From: Gammaproteobacteria bacterium
GTDB lineage: Bacteria; Pseudomonadota; Gammaproteobacteria; Steroidobacterales; Steroidobacteraceae
Direction of reading: 5' to 3'
DNA: 29,070 nt
Assembly (NCBI GenBank): GCA_028293725.1
Contig: JAQGOE010000259.1
Coordinates: 1 to 29,070 of the forward strand
Shown: piece after piece, positions 1-7,730 of the stretch
How the letters are laid out: each line of letters opens with the position of its first letter
How positions within the stretch are numbered: position 1 is the first letter of the stretch
Notes under the pieces: model-generated
Databases searched by the model: none
Told to the model about the DNA's origin: nothing
What the model saw: only the letters and a program-made list of their open reading frames with translations
Made by a program: the position numbers and the translations under genes

Positions 1-403
<403 letters not shown>

Positions 404-416
404 GGTTCGACCTCGT

Positions 417-1550
417 TCAGCCAACGGCAGTGCGCTTCTTTTTATCCGGATCGTCGAACGGGAGAGTATGCGCCGTCGCTGCCCCGTTGACACGTTTCCC
501 ACGGATTTCCAGGCGCGTGCCTTGCACCGCGGCAGGGACCTCCAGGCGCGCAATCGCCATCGACTTCTTCGTGAGCGTCGAATACATGGCGCAGGTCACG
601 ACGCCAACCTGTTTTCCACTCGCATACACGCCATCGCCCATATCCGCCGGGACATCGCCGTCGACCAGCAGACCGAATATCTTGAAGCGCTCCTTGCCCT
701 TGAGCCGATAGTGCTGGTCCGCGCCCCTGAAATCCGTCTTGCCGGGACTCACGGTGAAATCCAGTCCGAGCTCCCACAGGGAATCCCCCGGCGGGTCCTT
801 CGCGAAGGGATACATCTGCGACATGTCGTACGGGTAGAACAGCAGGTAGCTCTCCACTCGCAACATGTCGAGAGTTGAAAAGCACGTCGGAATGATGCCG
901 AGACTCTTCCCCTCCGCGAGGATGGTGTCCCAGATGAGTCCGGCATCCTCGCCCTTGCAGAAGATCTCGTAACCCCGCTCGCCGGTGTAACCGGTGCGGG
1001 AGATGTGCACCGGGCGACCGAAGAGCTGCGCCGGCATGTGATGAAAGTACTTCAGATCACGGATGCCAGGGACGTGTTTGGCGAGAAACTCCACCGCCGC
1101 CGGCCCCTGCAGCGAGAGATCGTGCATGTCGTCGTCAAACACCAGCGCGACGTTTCGGCCGATGACGGCGCTGGTGAGCGTTTCGTGTCCCGCGCCGCTG
1201 CCGTGGACCACCATCCAGGAATTCGGTCCCATGCGGTAGAGAATGCAGTCCTCGATGAAATGCCCGGCGTCATTCAACATGCCAGCGTAGGCGGACCGTC
1301 CTGGATGGATCTTGGTGACATCACGCGTCGTAGCGTAGTGAAGCACCGCCGCGGCGTGGGGGCCCGTGACATGCAGCTTCTTCAGGCCCGAGACATCCAT
1401 CAGGCCGGCCTTGGTCCGGATCGCCACATGGTCGAGCGCCATATCCTTGGCATAGGTCCAGGCGGTCCCCATACCATTCCAGTCTTCGAGCTTGGAACCC
1501 AGCGCACGATGCCGCTCGGCCAGAACCGTGGTACGCCAACTCAACGCCAT
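417..1550 (-). CDS. GcvT-like tetrahydrofolate-binding subunit (delta) of heme-dependent oxidative N-demethylase
   Basis: A 377-residue aminomethyltransferase (T-protein) fold. The folate-binding part covers about residues 40-270, with LMDVSGLKKLHVTGP, a Glu-Asp pair at 100-101 where GcvT has its key Asp, and RTGYTGERGYE at 185-195. A C-terminal barrel with a VSPGKTDFRG stretch follows. In the characterised dimethylamine demethylase (HODM, also called dimethylamine monooxygenase) the delta subunit has this fold and transfers the formaldehyde formed to tetrahydrofolate. Here it directly follows the alpha, beta and gamma genes, so that role is the best reading. The ATG at 1550 has GGGAG upstream. 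The 47-nt gap before it is the largest in the operon. The alternative, a glycine-cleavage T protein, is unlikely because no gcvH or gcvP is nearby. Confidence 0.85.
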   Translation of the reverse strand: MALSWRTTVLAERHRALGSKLEDWNGMGTAWTYAKDMALDHVAIRTKAGLMDVSGLKKLHVTGPHAAAVLHYATTRDVTKIHPGRSAYAGMLNDAGHFIEDCILYRMGPNSWMVVHGSGAGHETLTSAVIGRNVALVFDDDMHDLSLQGPAAVEFLAKHVPGIRDLKYFHHMPAQLFGRPVHISRTGYTGERGYEIFCKGEDAGLIWDTILAEGKSLGIIPTCFSTLDMLRVESYLLFYPYDMSQMYPFAKDPPGDSLWELGLDFTVSPGKTDFRGADQHYRLKGKERFKIFGLLVDGDVPADMGDGVYASGKQVGVVTCAMYSTLTKKSMAIARLEVPAAVQGTRLEIRGKRVNGAATAHTLPFDDPDKKKRTAVG

Positions 1551-1597
1551 GTCATATCTCCCGCAAAGTGATCGTTATAAAAAGGGGGGCTGTGCCG

Positions 1598-2641
1598 TTA
1601 TTCCGGCGCCGTACCTGGCGTAGTCGGCGCGCCGTCGTCGAAAGGCGCGAGATACTCGACCACCGTATCCCGGTAACGTGTGAGCCCCTTGTAATCCATC
1701 AGCGCCGGATGAAGGTCGCGTAGCACTCGATGGACGCGTTTCGCCCACTTCGGAATAGTCGCGAGCTCCCGCATGCTGATGAGATAACCCCGAACGCTGA
1801 AGACGATCCCATTCGAACGAGGGAGACGCCACAACCCCTGCAGCTCGACACGCAGATGCACCTTGTCGCCCACATTCTGCGGGGTAACGCTCGCCCGATC
1901 CGTCCCCCACCTGTGGTAGGTCTCGGGCGAGGTATCGAGTCGCGGATTGACGGTCATCGTCCAGTTCAAACGCCGGACCGGCTCGTTCAAGCGCAATCCC
2001 AACAGGTATTTGAGCGCCCGATCGAACACGCCCATCTCGTGCGCCAGCGGCACGGGGCCATGCCACTCCTTGAAACTCATGCCGACGTCGAAGTTCAATG
2101 ACCAATCGGCCTGCGTGGTGACCATGCCCGCCTCGGCCCAGAGATCGCCTTCCCTCTGGTCCATCACCACCCAGTCGCCCTGCGCCTGGCGTGTGACGTA
2201 GTCGAGTGGCTGTTGCGGCAGCGTCGCCGGATCGCCAAAGGTGAAAGCCTGGTGAATGCCGAGGGGCCGATTCGTCCAGACCCAACGATTACCCTGTCTC
2301 TCGAGCGTGAAGTGTTGCGGATAATCGCGGGATAGCGACTCCATGATGAGCTCGAGGCAATCCCACTGCGCGCCCATCATGTGCGGCATCGCCTGGAAAC
2401 GCAGCGGGTCCTCCTGCAGGACCAGGGCGCGCTCCCGGCACTCCGCCACGTAGTGCTCGTCGATATCGATGGGGAATTCAATCACCGAGCCCACCGGTCC
2501 CGCACGATGCGCCTCGATATTCACCGAATACATGTACTTGTCTTCGGGAAAGGGCAGCGGAAAGCGCCGGATCGCCTGCGGGCTGTTGCGAAACGTGAAG
2601 TCGTCGCGAAATGTCTCGTCAGGGTTGAATGCAACGCTCAC
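1598..2641 (-). CDS. Heme-dependent oxidative N-demethylase alpha subunit (DUF3445 / HODM alpha family)
   Basis: The 347-residue product matches the DUF3445 family, whose characterised member is the heme-binding PAS-fold alpha subunit of HODM. That enzyme oxidises dimethylamine to methylamine and formaldehyde using O2 and NADPH. Family-like stretches include the N-terminal FRNSPQAIRRFPLPFPEDKY, the IDEHYVAECRERALVLQEDP region, and a C-terminal RSNGIVFSVRGYLISMREL segment. The length is usual for the family. The start is GTG at 2641, with GGAG 8 nt upstream; no nearby ATG fits as well. It lies 13 nt after the reductase gene and 47 nt before the delta-subunit gene. Subunit letters follow the HODM nomenclature; I am not sure of the matching dmm letter, so no symbol is given. 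Confidence 0.87.
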   Translation of the reverse strand: MSVAFNPDETFRDDFTFRNSPQAIRRFPLPFPEDKYMYSVNIEAHRAGPVGSVIEFPIDIDEHYVAECRERALVLQEDPLRFQAMPHMMGAQWDCLELIMESLSRDYPQHFTLERQGNRWVWTNRPLGIHQAFTFGDPATLPQQPLDYVTRQAQGDWVVMDQREGDLWAEAGMVTTQADWSLNFDVGMSFKEWHGPVPLAHEMGVFDRALKYLLGLRLNEPVRRLNWTMTVNPRLDTSPETYHRWGTDRASVTPQNVGDKVHLRVELQGLWRLPRSNGIVFSVRGYLISMRELATIPKWAKRVHRVLRDLHPALMDYKGLTRYRDTVVEYLAPFDDGAPTTPGTAPE

Positions 2642-2654
2642 TTACGTTTCTCCG

Positions 2655-3617
2655 TCAGAGGTCCAGGACCAGCTTCCTACATCGAGCCCGCGACACGCAC
2701 GGCATGATTACCCTACCCGACGCCTTCTCCTCGTCAGACAGATAGTGATCGTTGTGGATGAGCTCGCCATCGAGCTCGAGCACGTCGGTTCTACAGAACC
2801 CACAGACGCCGCCACGGCACAGATACGGAACCTCCACACCGGCAGCCTCGATACATTCGAGGAGGCTCTGGTCGGGGACAACATGTACATCGAGATTGGC
2901 TTTCGCCAGGTGCACGTCGAACGCCTCGCCTGCGGGGGGCGCGCTGAACTGCTCCCAGTGAATGTGGCTCTCCGGCCAGCCCCACTCGCGCGCCTTCGCC
3001 ACGACGAGTTCGATCATTCCCGCGGGTCCGCACACATAGAAATGGGTGCCGAGAGGTTGTGTCGACAGAAGTCCATCAAAATCGATCGCATCGCCGCTGC
3101 TGTCGTAATACACGTTGAGTCGCTCGGCGGCGCGGTTGCCCAGTCGGGCCAGGAATGCCGCGTGCTCCGGCGAGCGCACGCTATAGTGAATTTCATACGG
3201 GACCGAGTCCTGGTGGAGGTCTTCCATCTGCGCCAGGATCGGCGTGATACCGACACCGCCGGCAATCAGGATGTGCTTGCGCCCTATCTTGCTCAGGCCG
3301 AATAAATTGACCGGATGCGCGATCTCGAGAGTGGTGCCGACCTGCACCGTGTCGTGCATGAATTGCGAGCCGCCGCGTGACTGCTCCATGCGTCGGACCG
3401 CGATCTCGTAGGTTTCGAGTTCCCCGGGAATACCTAACAGCGAATACGGGTTACGGTGCACGCGATCCACGTCGCGCATTACCACGATGATGTGTGATCC
3501 ACCGGAGAACGCCGGCAGGCGGGAACCATCCACGGCCGCGAGCTTGAAGTGTTTGATCTGCGGCGTGACCTGCTCGACCGCGACCACCCGAACCGCAATG
3601 GTATCGGCGTGGCTCAC
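2655..3617 (-). CDS. Heme-dependent N-demethylase beta subunit: FMN / 2Fe-2S reductase
   Basis: A 320-residue phthalate-dioxygenase-reductase (PDR/VanB) type protein. Residues 1-105 form the flavin domain with RNPYS at 55-59. Residues 106-225 form the NAD(P)H domain with AGGVGITP at 119-126 and YVCGPAGM at 194-201. The C-terminus is a plant-type ferredoxin with cysteines 267, 272, 275 and 307. It should pass electrons from NAD(P)H through FMN and 2Fe-2S to the heme of the alpha subunit. The GTG start at 3617 is preceded by GAGG and overlaps the stop of the upstream gene by 4 nt (GTGA). The frame is open further upstream, but that part is antisense-like and overlaps the upstream gene. The 13-nt spacing to the alpha gene supports a shared complex. 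Confidence 0.88.
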   Translation of the reverse strand: MSHADTIAVRVVAVEQVTPQIKHFKLAAVDGSRLPAFSGGSHIIVVMRDVDRVHRNPYSLLGIPGELETYEIAVRRMEQSRGGSQFMHDTVQVGTTLEIAHPVNLFGLSKIGRKHILIAGGVGITPILAQMEDLHQDSVPYEIHYSVRSPEHAAFLARLGNRAAERLNVYYDSSGDAIDFDGLLSTQPLGTHFYVCGPAGMIELVVAKAREWGWPESHIHWEQFSAPPAGEAFDVHLAKANLDVHVVPDQSLLECIEAAGVEVPYLCRGGVCGFCRTDVLELDGELIHNDHYLSDEEKASGRVIMPCVSRARCRKLVLDL

Positions 3618-4228
3618 GGGAAAACCTCTTTCACGCCGGGCCGCTCGCCAGGCGCCTCGGCATCGACCATCACACCCATGTACGCGGCGAGGCGGCTCGA
3701 GTAGTGATCCCGGACGAGCAGCCAACGGTTACAGTCCTTGCACTGGACGATGTTCGTGGTGACGTTTTCCGTGGCGGTCTGGCAATGAATGCAGTAAACG
3801 CGCCGGGCCGCCGAGCCACACTCCTCGGCACGCACCTCGTCCTTGTTGAGATTGAACTGCCGCGCGATGCGCATCACCAGGCCCATGAAGCTTTCCGGGC
3901 CGGCCACATACAACCGGGTTCCCATGAAGGAGTGCGTCAGCACGTCCTGAAAGTCCGTGAGCAACTCGTCGGGCCGCGCGAACAAGCGCACGTCCGCGGC
4001 GCCGGCGGCTCGGAACTGCTCACCACCCGCGGCCTGTTCGTCCGGGTTGCCGACGAACAAGACGAGTGTGCGCGCGCCACTTTCGGGTGCGGCCACACGC
4101 AAATCCCGCAACACACGTAACAGCGGCTCACGACCCACACCATGACCGAGCATCAGGTGATACCGGCCACTCAGGTCCGGCGCCAGTGGCGTGTAGACGG
4201 GTTTGCTTTTGATTCCGGTGACCAGCAT
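3614..4228 (-). CDS. dmmA: Dimethylamine monooxygenase small subunit, DmmA family (HODM gamma)
   Basis: A 204-residue protein of the family annotated as dimethylamine monooxygenase subunit DmmA. The N-terminal part (about 1-125) resembles a nucleotide-binding reductase fold without clear cofactor motifs: LVLFVGN at 55-61 and YVAGPESFM at 107-115 echo the reductase CGP motif. The C-terminus is a zinc-ribbon-like unit with cysteines 146, 149, 163 and 166, then the family signature VRDHYSSRLAAYMGV. The biochemical role of this subunit is not well defined. The ATG at 4228 was chosen because MLVTGIKSKP matches the family start; the ribosome binding site (AGGG) is modest. It lies 13 nt after the permease and overlaps the reductase gene by 4 nt. 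The symbol is taken from the family name and is less certain than the family. Confidence 0.8.
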   Translation of the reverse strand: MLVTGIKSKPVYTPLAPDLSGRYHLMLGHGVGREPLLRVLRDLRVAAPESGARTLVLFVGNPDEQAAGGEQFRAAGAADVRLFARPDELLTDFQDVLTHSFMGTRLYVAGPESFMGLVMRIARQFNLNKDEVRAEECGSAARRVYCIHCQTATENVTTNIVQCKDCNRWLLVRDHYSSRLAAYMGVMVDAEAPGERPGVKEVFP

Positions 4229-4241
4229 TGCTTGCGCCCTG

Positions 4242-5951
4242 TCAGTAGACCGCGAGCATGTGTGTGACGACCAGCACCACAACCCCCAACGCCAACGCCA
4301 GGTAGGGCCAGATGCCGGCGCGCTTCACCACCGCCTGCCCCTCCCCTATCTCGAGGTCCGCTTCCATTGCGGCGGGGAACCTGCCCTTGTCCTGGATGTA
4401 GTGGCGATAGACGAACACCGGCACGATCAGCGCCGCGAAAATGAGACCCGTGCGCAGTGTGCCGATGCCGGAAGTGTCGGCGCCCATCCCCATGAAGGCC
4501 ACGTTGACGAACGCCAGCACGGCGCCGGCGGCAATGACCCAACTCGGCGCTCGCCACGGCCGCACCTGGGTGGGCCGGTCCATGCGGTGAATCCAGCCGG
4601 AGTTGAGATTCAGGAAGCTGAAGATCAGGTAGCCGACATTGGCGGCCGCCAGGACGAACACATAGTCCGACATCAGGAGCAGCAGCAGGTTGAACCCGAG
4701 GTTGGTCAACATCGCGTTGCTCGGTGCCCCGTGGGTGTTGAGCCTCGACAGGTATTTTGGCAACCAGCCGTCGACGGAGGCCTGGTAGAGCGTCCGCGAC
4801 GAGCCGGCCATCGACGTCATCAACGACAGCACCACGGCGAGAATCAGCATGACGATAATGACCGCCCCGCCGATTGTCCCCAGGTGCACCATCTTAGCCA
4901 TCACACCGCCGACACCCATGCCACTGGCGATGTCGGGAGCGAGCATGCCGCTGTAGACAGCAGGCGCGAGCACTGCGCCGTGCGCATCCAGCACCGCGGG
5001 TTTCACCAACTCGCCCAGACCCAGGTAGCCCTGGAAGGCAAACGGCACGATGGTGTAGACGACCAGGCACAACAGGCCGGAGTAGAAAATCGCCTTGAAC
5101 GTGTCCGTCTTCGGATCCTTGAATTCGCCCGTGTAGCACACGGCGGTCTCGAAGCCGTACGTCGACCAAGCGGCGAGAAACATGGCGCCGGCAACAGCGG
5201 TCCAGCCTGCGGCGTTCCACGAGCCGCTACTGATCGTGCCGGCGGCGTCATGGACCAGCGGCACGAGCGGGAAGAAGTGGGTCCTGACGACATCGCCGGT
5301 AAAGAGCGGCACCACGCCGATCAGGATGAGCGGAATCATCGCCGAGATGCCCAGGATCTTGGTCGTGTTGGCCGACCGCAGAATACCGCCGTCCTGAATG
5401 ATCTTGACGGCGATGAGGATTGCCGCGCCGAGTACGAATATGGCATTGATCCGCAGAGTGAGGCCCGCCTTGACGGCGGTGAGATCCACCAGTGTCAACT
5501 GCCAGGTGTTGATGACGGAGTCCGGCGGGAACAGCCCGTTCAGGATGTAACCGGCGGCGAGCCCCGAGCCAATGGCCTGCACCGGGGACCAGGCAAACCA
5601 GTTGCACCAGACCGAGATTGGCGCAATCAGCTTGCCGTAACGGACCCACGCAATGGCCCCGTAAACGGAAGTGCCGCCGGATTTCTCGGGAAACAGTCCG
5701 GCGATCTCCGCATAGGTGAAGGACTGTATGAAGCCCATCACAATGGAGGCCGTCCACACGATCCAGGAGAGATTGCCGACCGTGGCCGCCACGGCGCCGA
5801 TCGAAAACAACACCAGGGGCGGTACGCCGCTGGCGACCCAGAACGCGCCGGTCCAGTCTATGCCGCGCTCGAGGGTCTTGGGCTTGTCACCCGCCTGGCC
5901 GACGGCGAGACCGTCAGCAGTGGCAGCCGGGGCGCTCTGTGTACTGGTCAC
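4242..5951 (-). CDS. APC-family permease, candidate methylated-amine transporter
   Basis: A 569-residue membrane protein of the amino acid-polyamine-organocation superfamily with about 12 predicted membrane segments. The first is GVPPLVLFSIGAVAATVG and the last runs WPYLALALGVVVLVV at the C-terminus. A soluble, charged N-terminus of about 35 residues precedes the first. It sits in the operon between etfA (22 nt away) and the dimethylamine monooxygenase genes (13 nt), so uptake of tri-, di- or monomethylamine is a reasonable inference. No APC member I know is proven for these substrates, and an amino acid substrate cannot be excluded. The GTG start at 5951 has GGGAG upstream. The longer open frame overlaps etfA and its extra residues look like shadow coding. 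Confidence 0.82.
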   Translation of the reverse strand: MTSTQSAPAATADGLAVGQAGDKPKTLERGIDWTGAFWVASGVPPLVLFSIGAVAATVGNLSWIVWTASIVMGFIQSFTYAEIAGLFPEKSGGTSVYGAIAWVRYGKLIAPISVWCNWFAWSPVQAIGSGLAAGYILNGLFPPDSVINTWQLTLVDLTAVKAGLTLRINAIFVLGAAILIAVKIIQDGGILRSANTTKILGISAMIPLILIGVVPLFTGDVVRTHFFPLVPLVHDAAGTISSGSWNAAGWTAVAGAMFLAAWSTYGFETAVCYTGEFKDPKTDTFKAIFYSGLLCLVVYTIVPFAFQGYLGLGELVKPAVLDAHGAVLAPAVYSGMLAPDIASGMGVGGVMAKMVHLGTIGGAVIIVMLILAVVLSLMTSMAGSSRTLYQASVDGWLPKYLSRLNTHGAPSNAMLTNLGFNLLLLLMSDYVFVLAAANVGYLIFSFLNLNSGWIHRMDRPTQVRPWRAPSWVIAAGAVLAFVNVAFMGMGADTSGIGTLRTGLIFAALIVPVFVYRHYIQDKGRFPAAMEADLEIGEGQAVVKRAGIWPYLALALGVVVLVVTHMLAVY

Positions 5952-5973
5952 CGTATTCTCTCCCGTTGGACCA

Positions 5974-6933
5974 TCAGAAGTGCTCGCGCAGCGCTTCGGA
6001 TATCTCAAAGATATCCCCCACGATGCCGTACTTGGCGATACTGAAGATCGACGCACCAGCGTCGGCGTTTACCGCGACGATGGTGCTGACGTGCTTCATA
6101 CCGGCGAGATGTTGGATCGCCCCCGAGATCCCCATCGCGACATACAACTTGCAAGAGCTCGCAGTCTTGCCCGACTGGCCGATCTGACGGCTCTTGGGCA
6201 ACCAGCCCGCGTCCGCGATCGGACGTGAGCAGCCCAGCGTGGCGCCGACCTTGTCGGCCAGCTCGCGAAACTGCTCGACATTCGACTCTTCGCCGATGCC
6301 GCGACCGATTGCCAGGATGAATTCAGCCGCCGTCATGTCGACATCGTCCGCCGAGCTCATCTCGATGAACTCGCGGCCGGTCACGCGCGCTTTCACGGGC
6401 GGCGGAGGGAAGTCCACCACTGCAGGCGACGCGGCGCCTTCCGGCGGCTTGAACATGTTGGCTCGGAGCGCGAGCACTACGATGTCCTTACCGGGAAAAT
6501 CGACTTCAACATTGACCTTCTGACCATAACCGCCGCGCGTCGCGACGAGGCCATCGTCCTGGTATTCGAAGCGGAATACATCGGTCGCGAACCCGTAGCG
6601 GCCCTTGGCCGCCAGCGCCGCGGCGTAACCGAAGGAGTCGATGCTGTGAGGAATCAGGACCAGCCCCGGCTGGCGCACTTCGATGAGCGCTTCCACGACA
6701 GCCTCGTAGGTGTCCGGCTCGAACTCGTGCGCGGCGACCTTCACGGCCACGATTTCGTCGACACCGGCCACGCTGAGCGCCGGGATAAACTTCGCCGGCT
6801 CGTCCGATATCACGGCAACCGTGACTTTGTCCGAAGAAGCACGGCGCGCCGCCTGCGCCGCGGTGACCAACTCGAGTGTCACGGGCCGCAGCTCGCCGCG
6901 CCGCTGCTCGGCAATGATCAGAATCCCACTCAT
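5974..6933 (-). CDS. etfA: Electron transfer flavoprotein alpha subunit
   Basis: A 319-residue ETF alpha (FixB family). The C-terminal FAD domain is clear: GCSRPIADAGWLPKSRQIG, then SGKTASSCKLYVAMGISG, then NADAGASIFSIAKYGIVGD near residues 290-308. The N-terminal domain (1-190) is the usual Rossmann-like fold. With EtfB it carries single electrons from trimethylamine dehydrogenase. The ATG at 6933 overlaps the etfB stop by 4 nt (ATGA), so the two subunits are translationally coupled. Adjacent genes supply both the electron donor (trimethylamine dehydrogenase) and the likely acceptor (membrane Fe-S quinone oxidoreductase). Confidence 0.94.
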   Translation of the reverse strand: MSGILIIAEQRRGELRPVTLELVTAAQAARRASSDKVTVAVISDEPAKFIPALSVAGVDEIVAVKVAAHEFEPDTYEAVVEALIEVRQPGLVLIPHSIDSFGYAAALAAKGRYGFATDVFRFEYQDDGLVATRGGYGQKVNVEVDFPGKDIVVLALRANMFKPPEGAASPAVVDFPPPPVKARVTGREFIEMSSADDVDMTAAEFILAIGRGIGEESNVEQFRELADKVGATLGCSRPIADAGWLPKSRQIGQSGKTASSCKLYVAMGISGAIQHLAGMKHVSTIVAVNADAGASIFSIAKYGIVGDIFEISEALREHF

Positions 6934-7730
6934 GCGGCACTCCCGGGGCGATCCTTGATGATCTGCGCGAGTCGCGCCGCCTTTTCCTCGACGGTACCTT
7001 CGATCATCTCTGCGCGACCCTTCTCAGGTATGTACATGCGCCGAACACGCGATAGCGACCCGCTCTCGCCGACGTGTCCGGCCGCTACGCCGAGGTCTTC
7101 GAGAGACAGCACTTCGATGGGCTTCGCCGCAGCCTGCTTGATGGACCGCAGCGATGCATAGCGTGGCGTATTGATGCCGAGCTGGATGGTCAACACCGCG
7201 GGACACTCGATCTGCATCTCGTGCAGCACGCCGCCCTCCAGCTCCCGCCGGAAGACAGCCGTATTCGCGCCAGGCGTGTAGGTCAAACTGGTGACCACGG
7301 CGGCATGCGGCCAATCCAGCAGAGCGGCAGTGGCGATACCGGTCGAAGCGAAGGTGTGGTCCGACGACTGTACTCCGGCAAACAACAAGTCGGGAGCCTC
7401 GCGCGTCGCGACAGCCGCGATGAGCCGCGCAATCGCGATCGAATCGGAGCCCTCGATCGCGTCGTCCCACACGCGGATCGCTCGATCTGCGCCCTTCGCG
7501 AGACATTTACGCAGCGCCTCGTCGGCGTCGTCGGGCCCGACGCACACGGCGACGACCTCCACAGGAGTACTGGCAGACTCCTTGATCTTCATCGCTTCCT
7601 CGAGCGAATAATCATCCCATTCGTTGAGATCCCGGACGAGAAAATCGGGATCCACATCCTTACCGTCGGCGCGGATCTCAAAGTCCTCATCCAACGCGGC
7701 CACCTGTTTGACGGCGACGAGGATTTTCAT
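6930..7730 (-). CDS. etfB: Electron transfer flavoprotein beta subunit, partner type for trimethylamine dehydrogenase
   Basis: A 266-residue ETF beta (FixA family), starting MKILVAVKQVAALDEDFEI. It contains DLNEWDDYSLEEAMKIKE, KCLAKGADRAIRVWDD, the AMP/FAD-adjacent FAGVQSSD at 117-124 and the recognition loop PRYASLRSIKQA. Leu194 in that loop is at the position known from Methylophilus ETF to insert into partner dehydrogenases. From memory the protein is strikingly similar to the Methylophilus W3A1 ETF beta along its whole length, including the C-terminal RVRRMYIPEKGRAEMIEGT. The ATG at 7730 overlaps the stop of the upstream Fe-S gene by 4 nt. Confidence 0.95.
   Translation of the reverse strand: MKILVAVKQVAALDEDFEIRADGKDVDPDFLVRDLNEWDDYSLEEAMKIKESASTPVEVVAVCVGPDDADEALRKCLAKGADRAIRVWDDAIEGSDSIAIARLIAAVATREAPDLLFAGVQSSDHTFASTGIATAALLDWPHAAVVTSLTYTPGANTAVFRRELEGGVLHEMQIECPAVLTIQLGINTPRYASLRSIKQAAAKPIEVLSLEDLGVAAGHVGESGSLSRVRRMYIPEKGRAEMIEGTVEEKAARLAQIIKDRPGSAA

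Noticed and set aside
1560..1597. Poly-C then poly-T run between alpha and delta demethylase genes as a terminator
   Set aside because: No stem precedes the T-run, and the delta gene downstream has a good ribosome binding site and belongs to the same complex.
4203..6044. 613-codon open frame on the plus strand opposite the operon permease
   Set aside because: It is exactly antisense to a permease with clear membrane helices. Its composition (His, Arg, Gln, Asp-rich, no domain) is that of a high-GC shadow frame.
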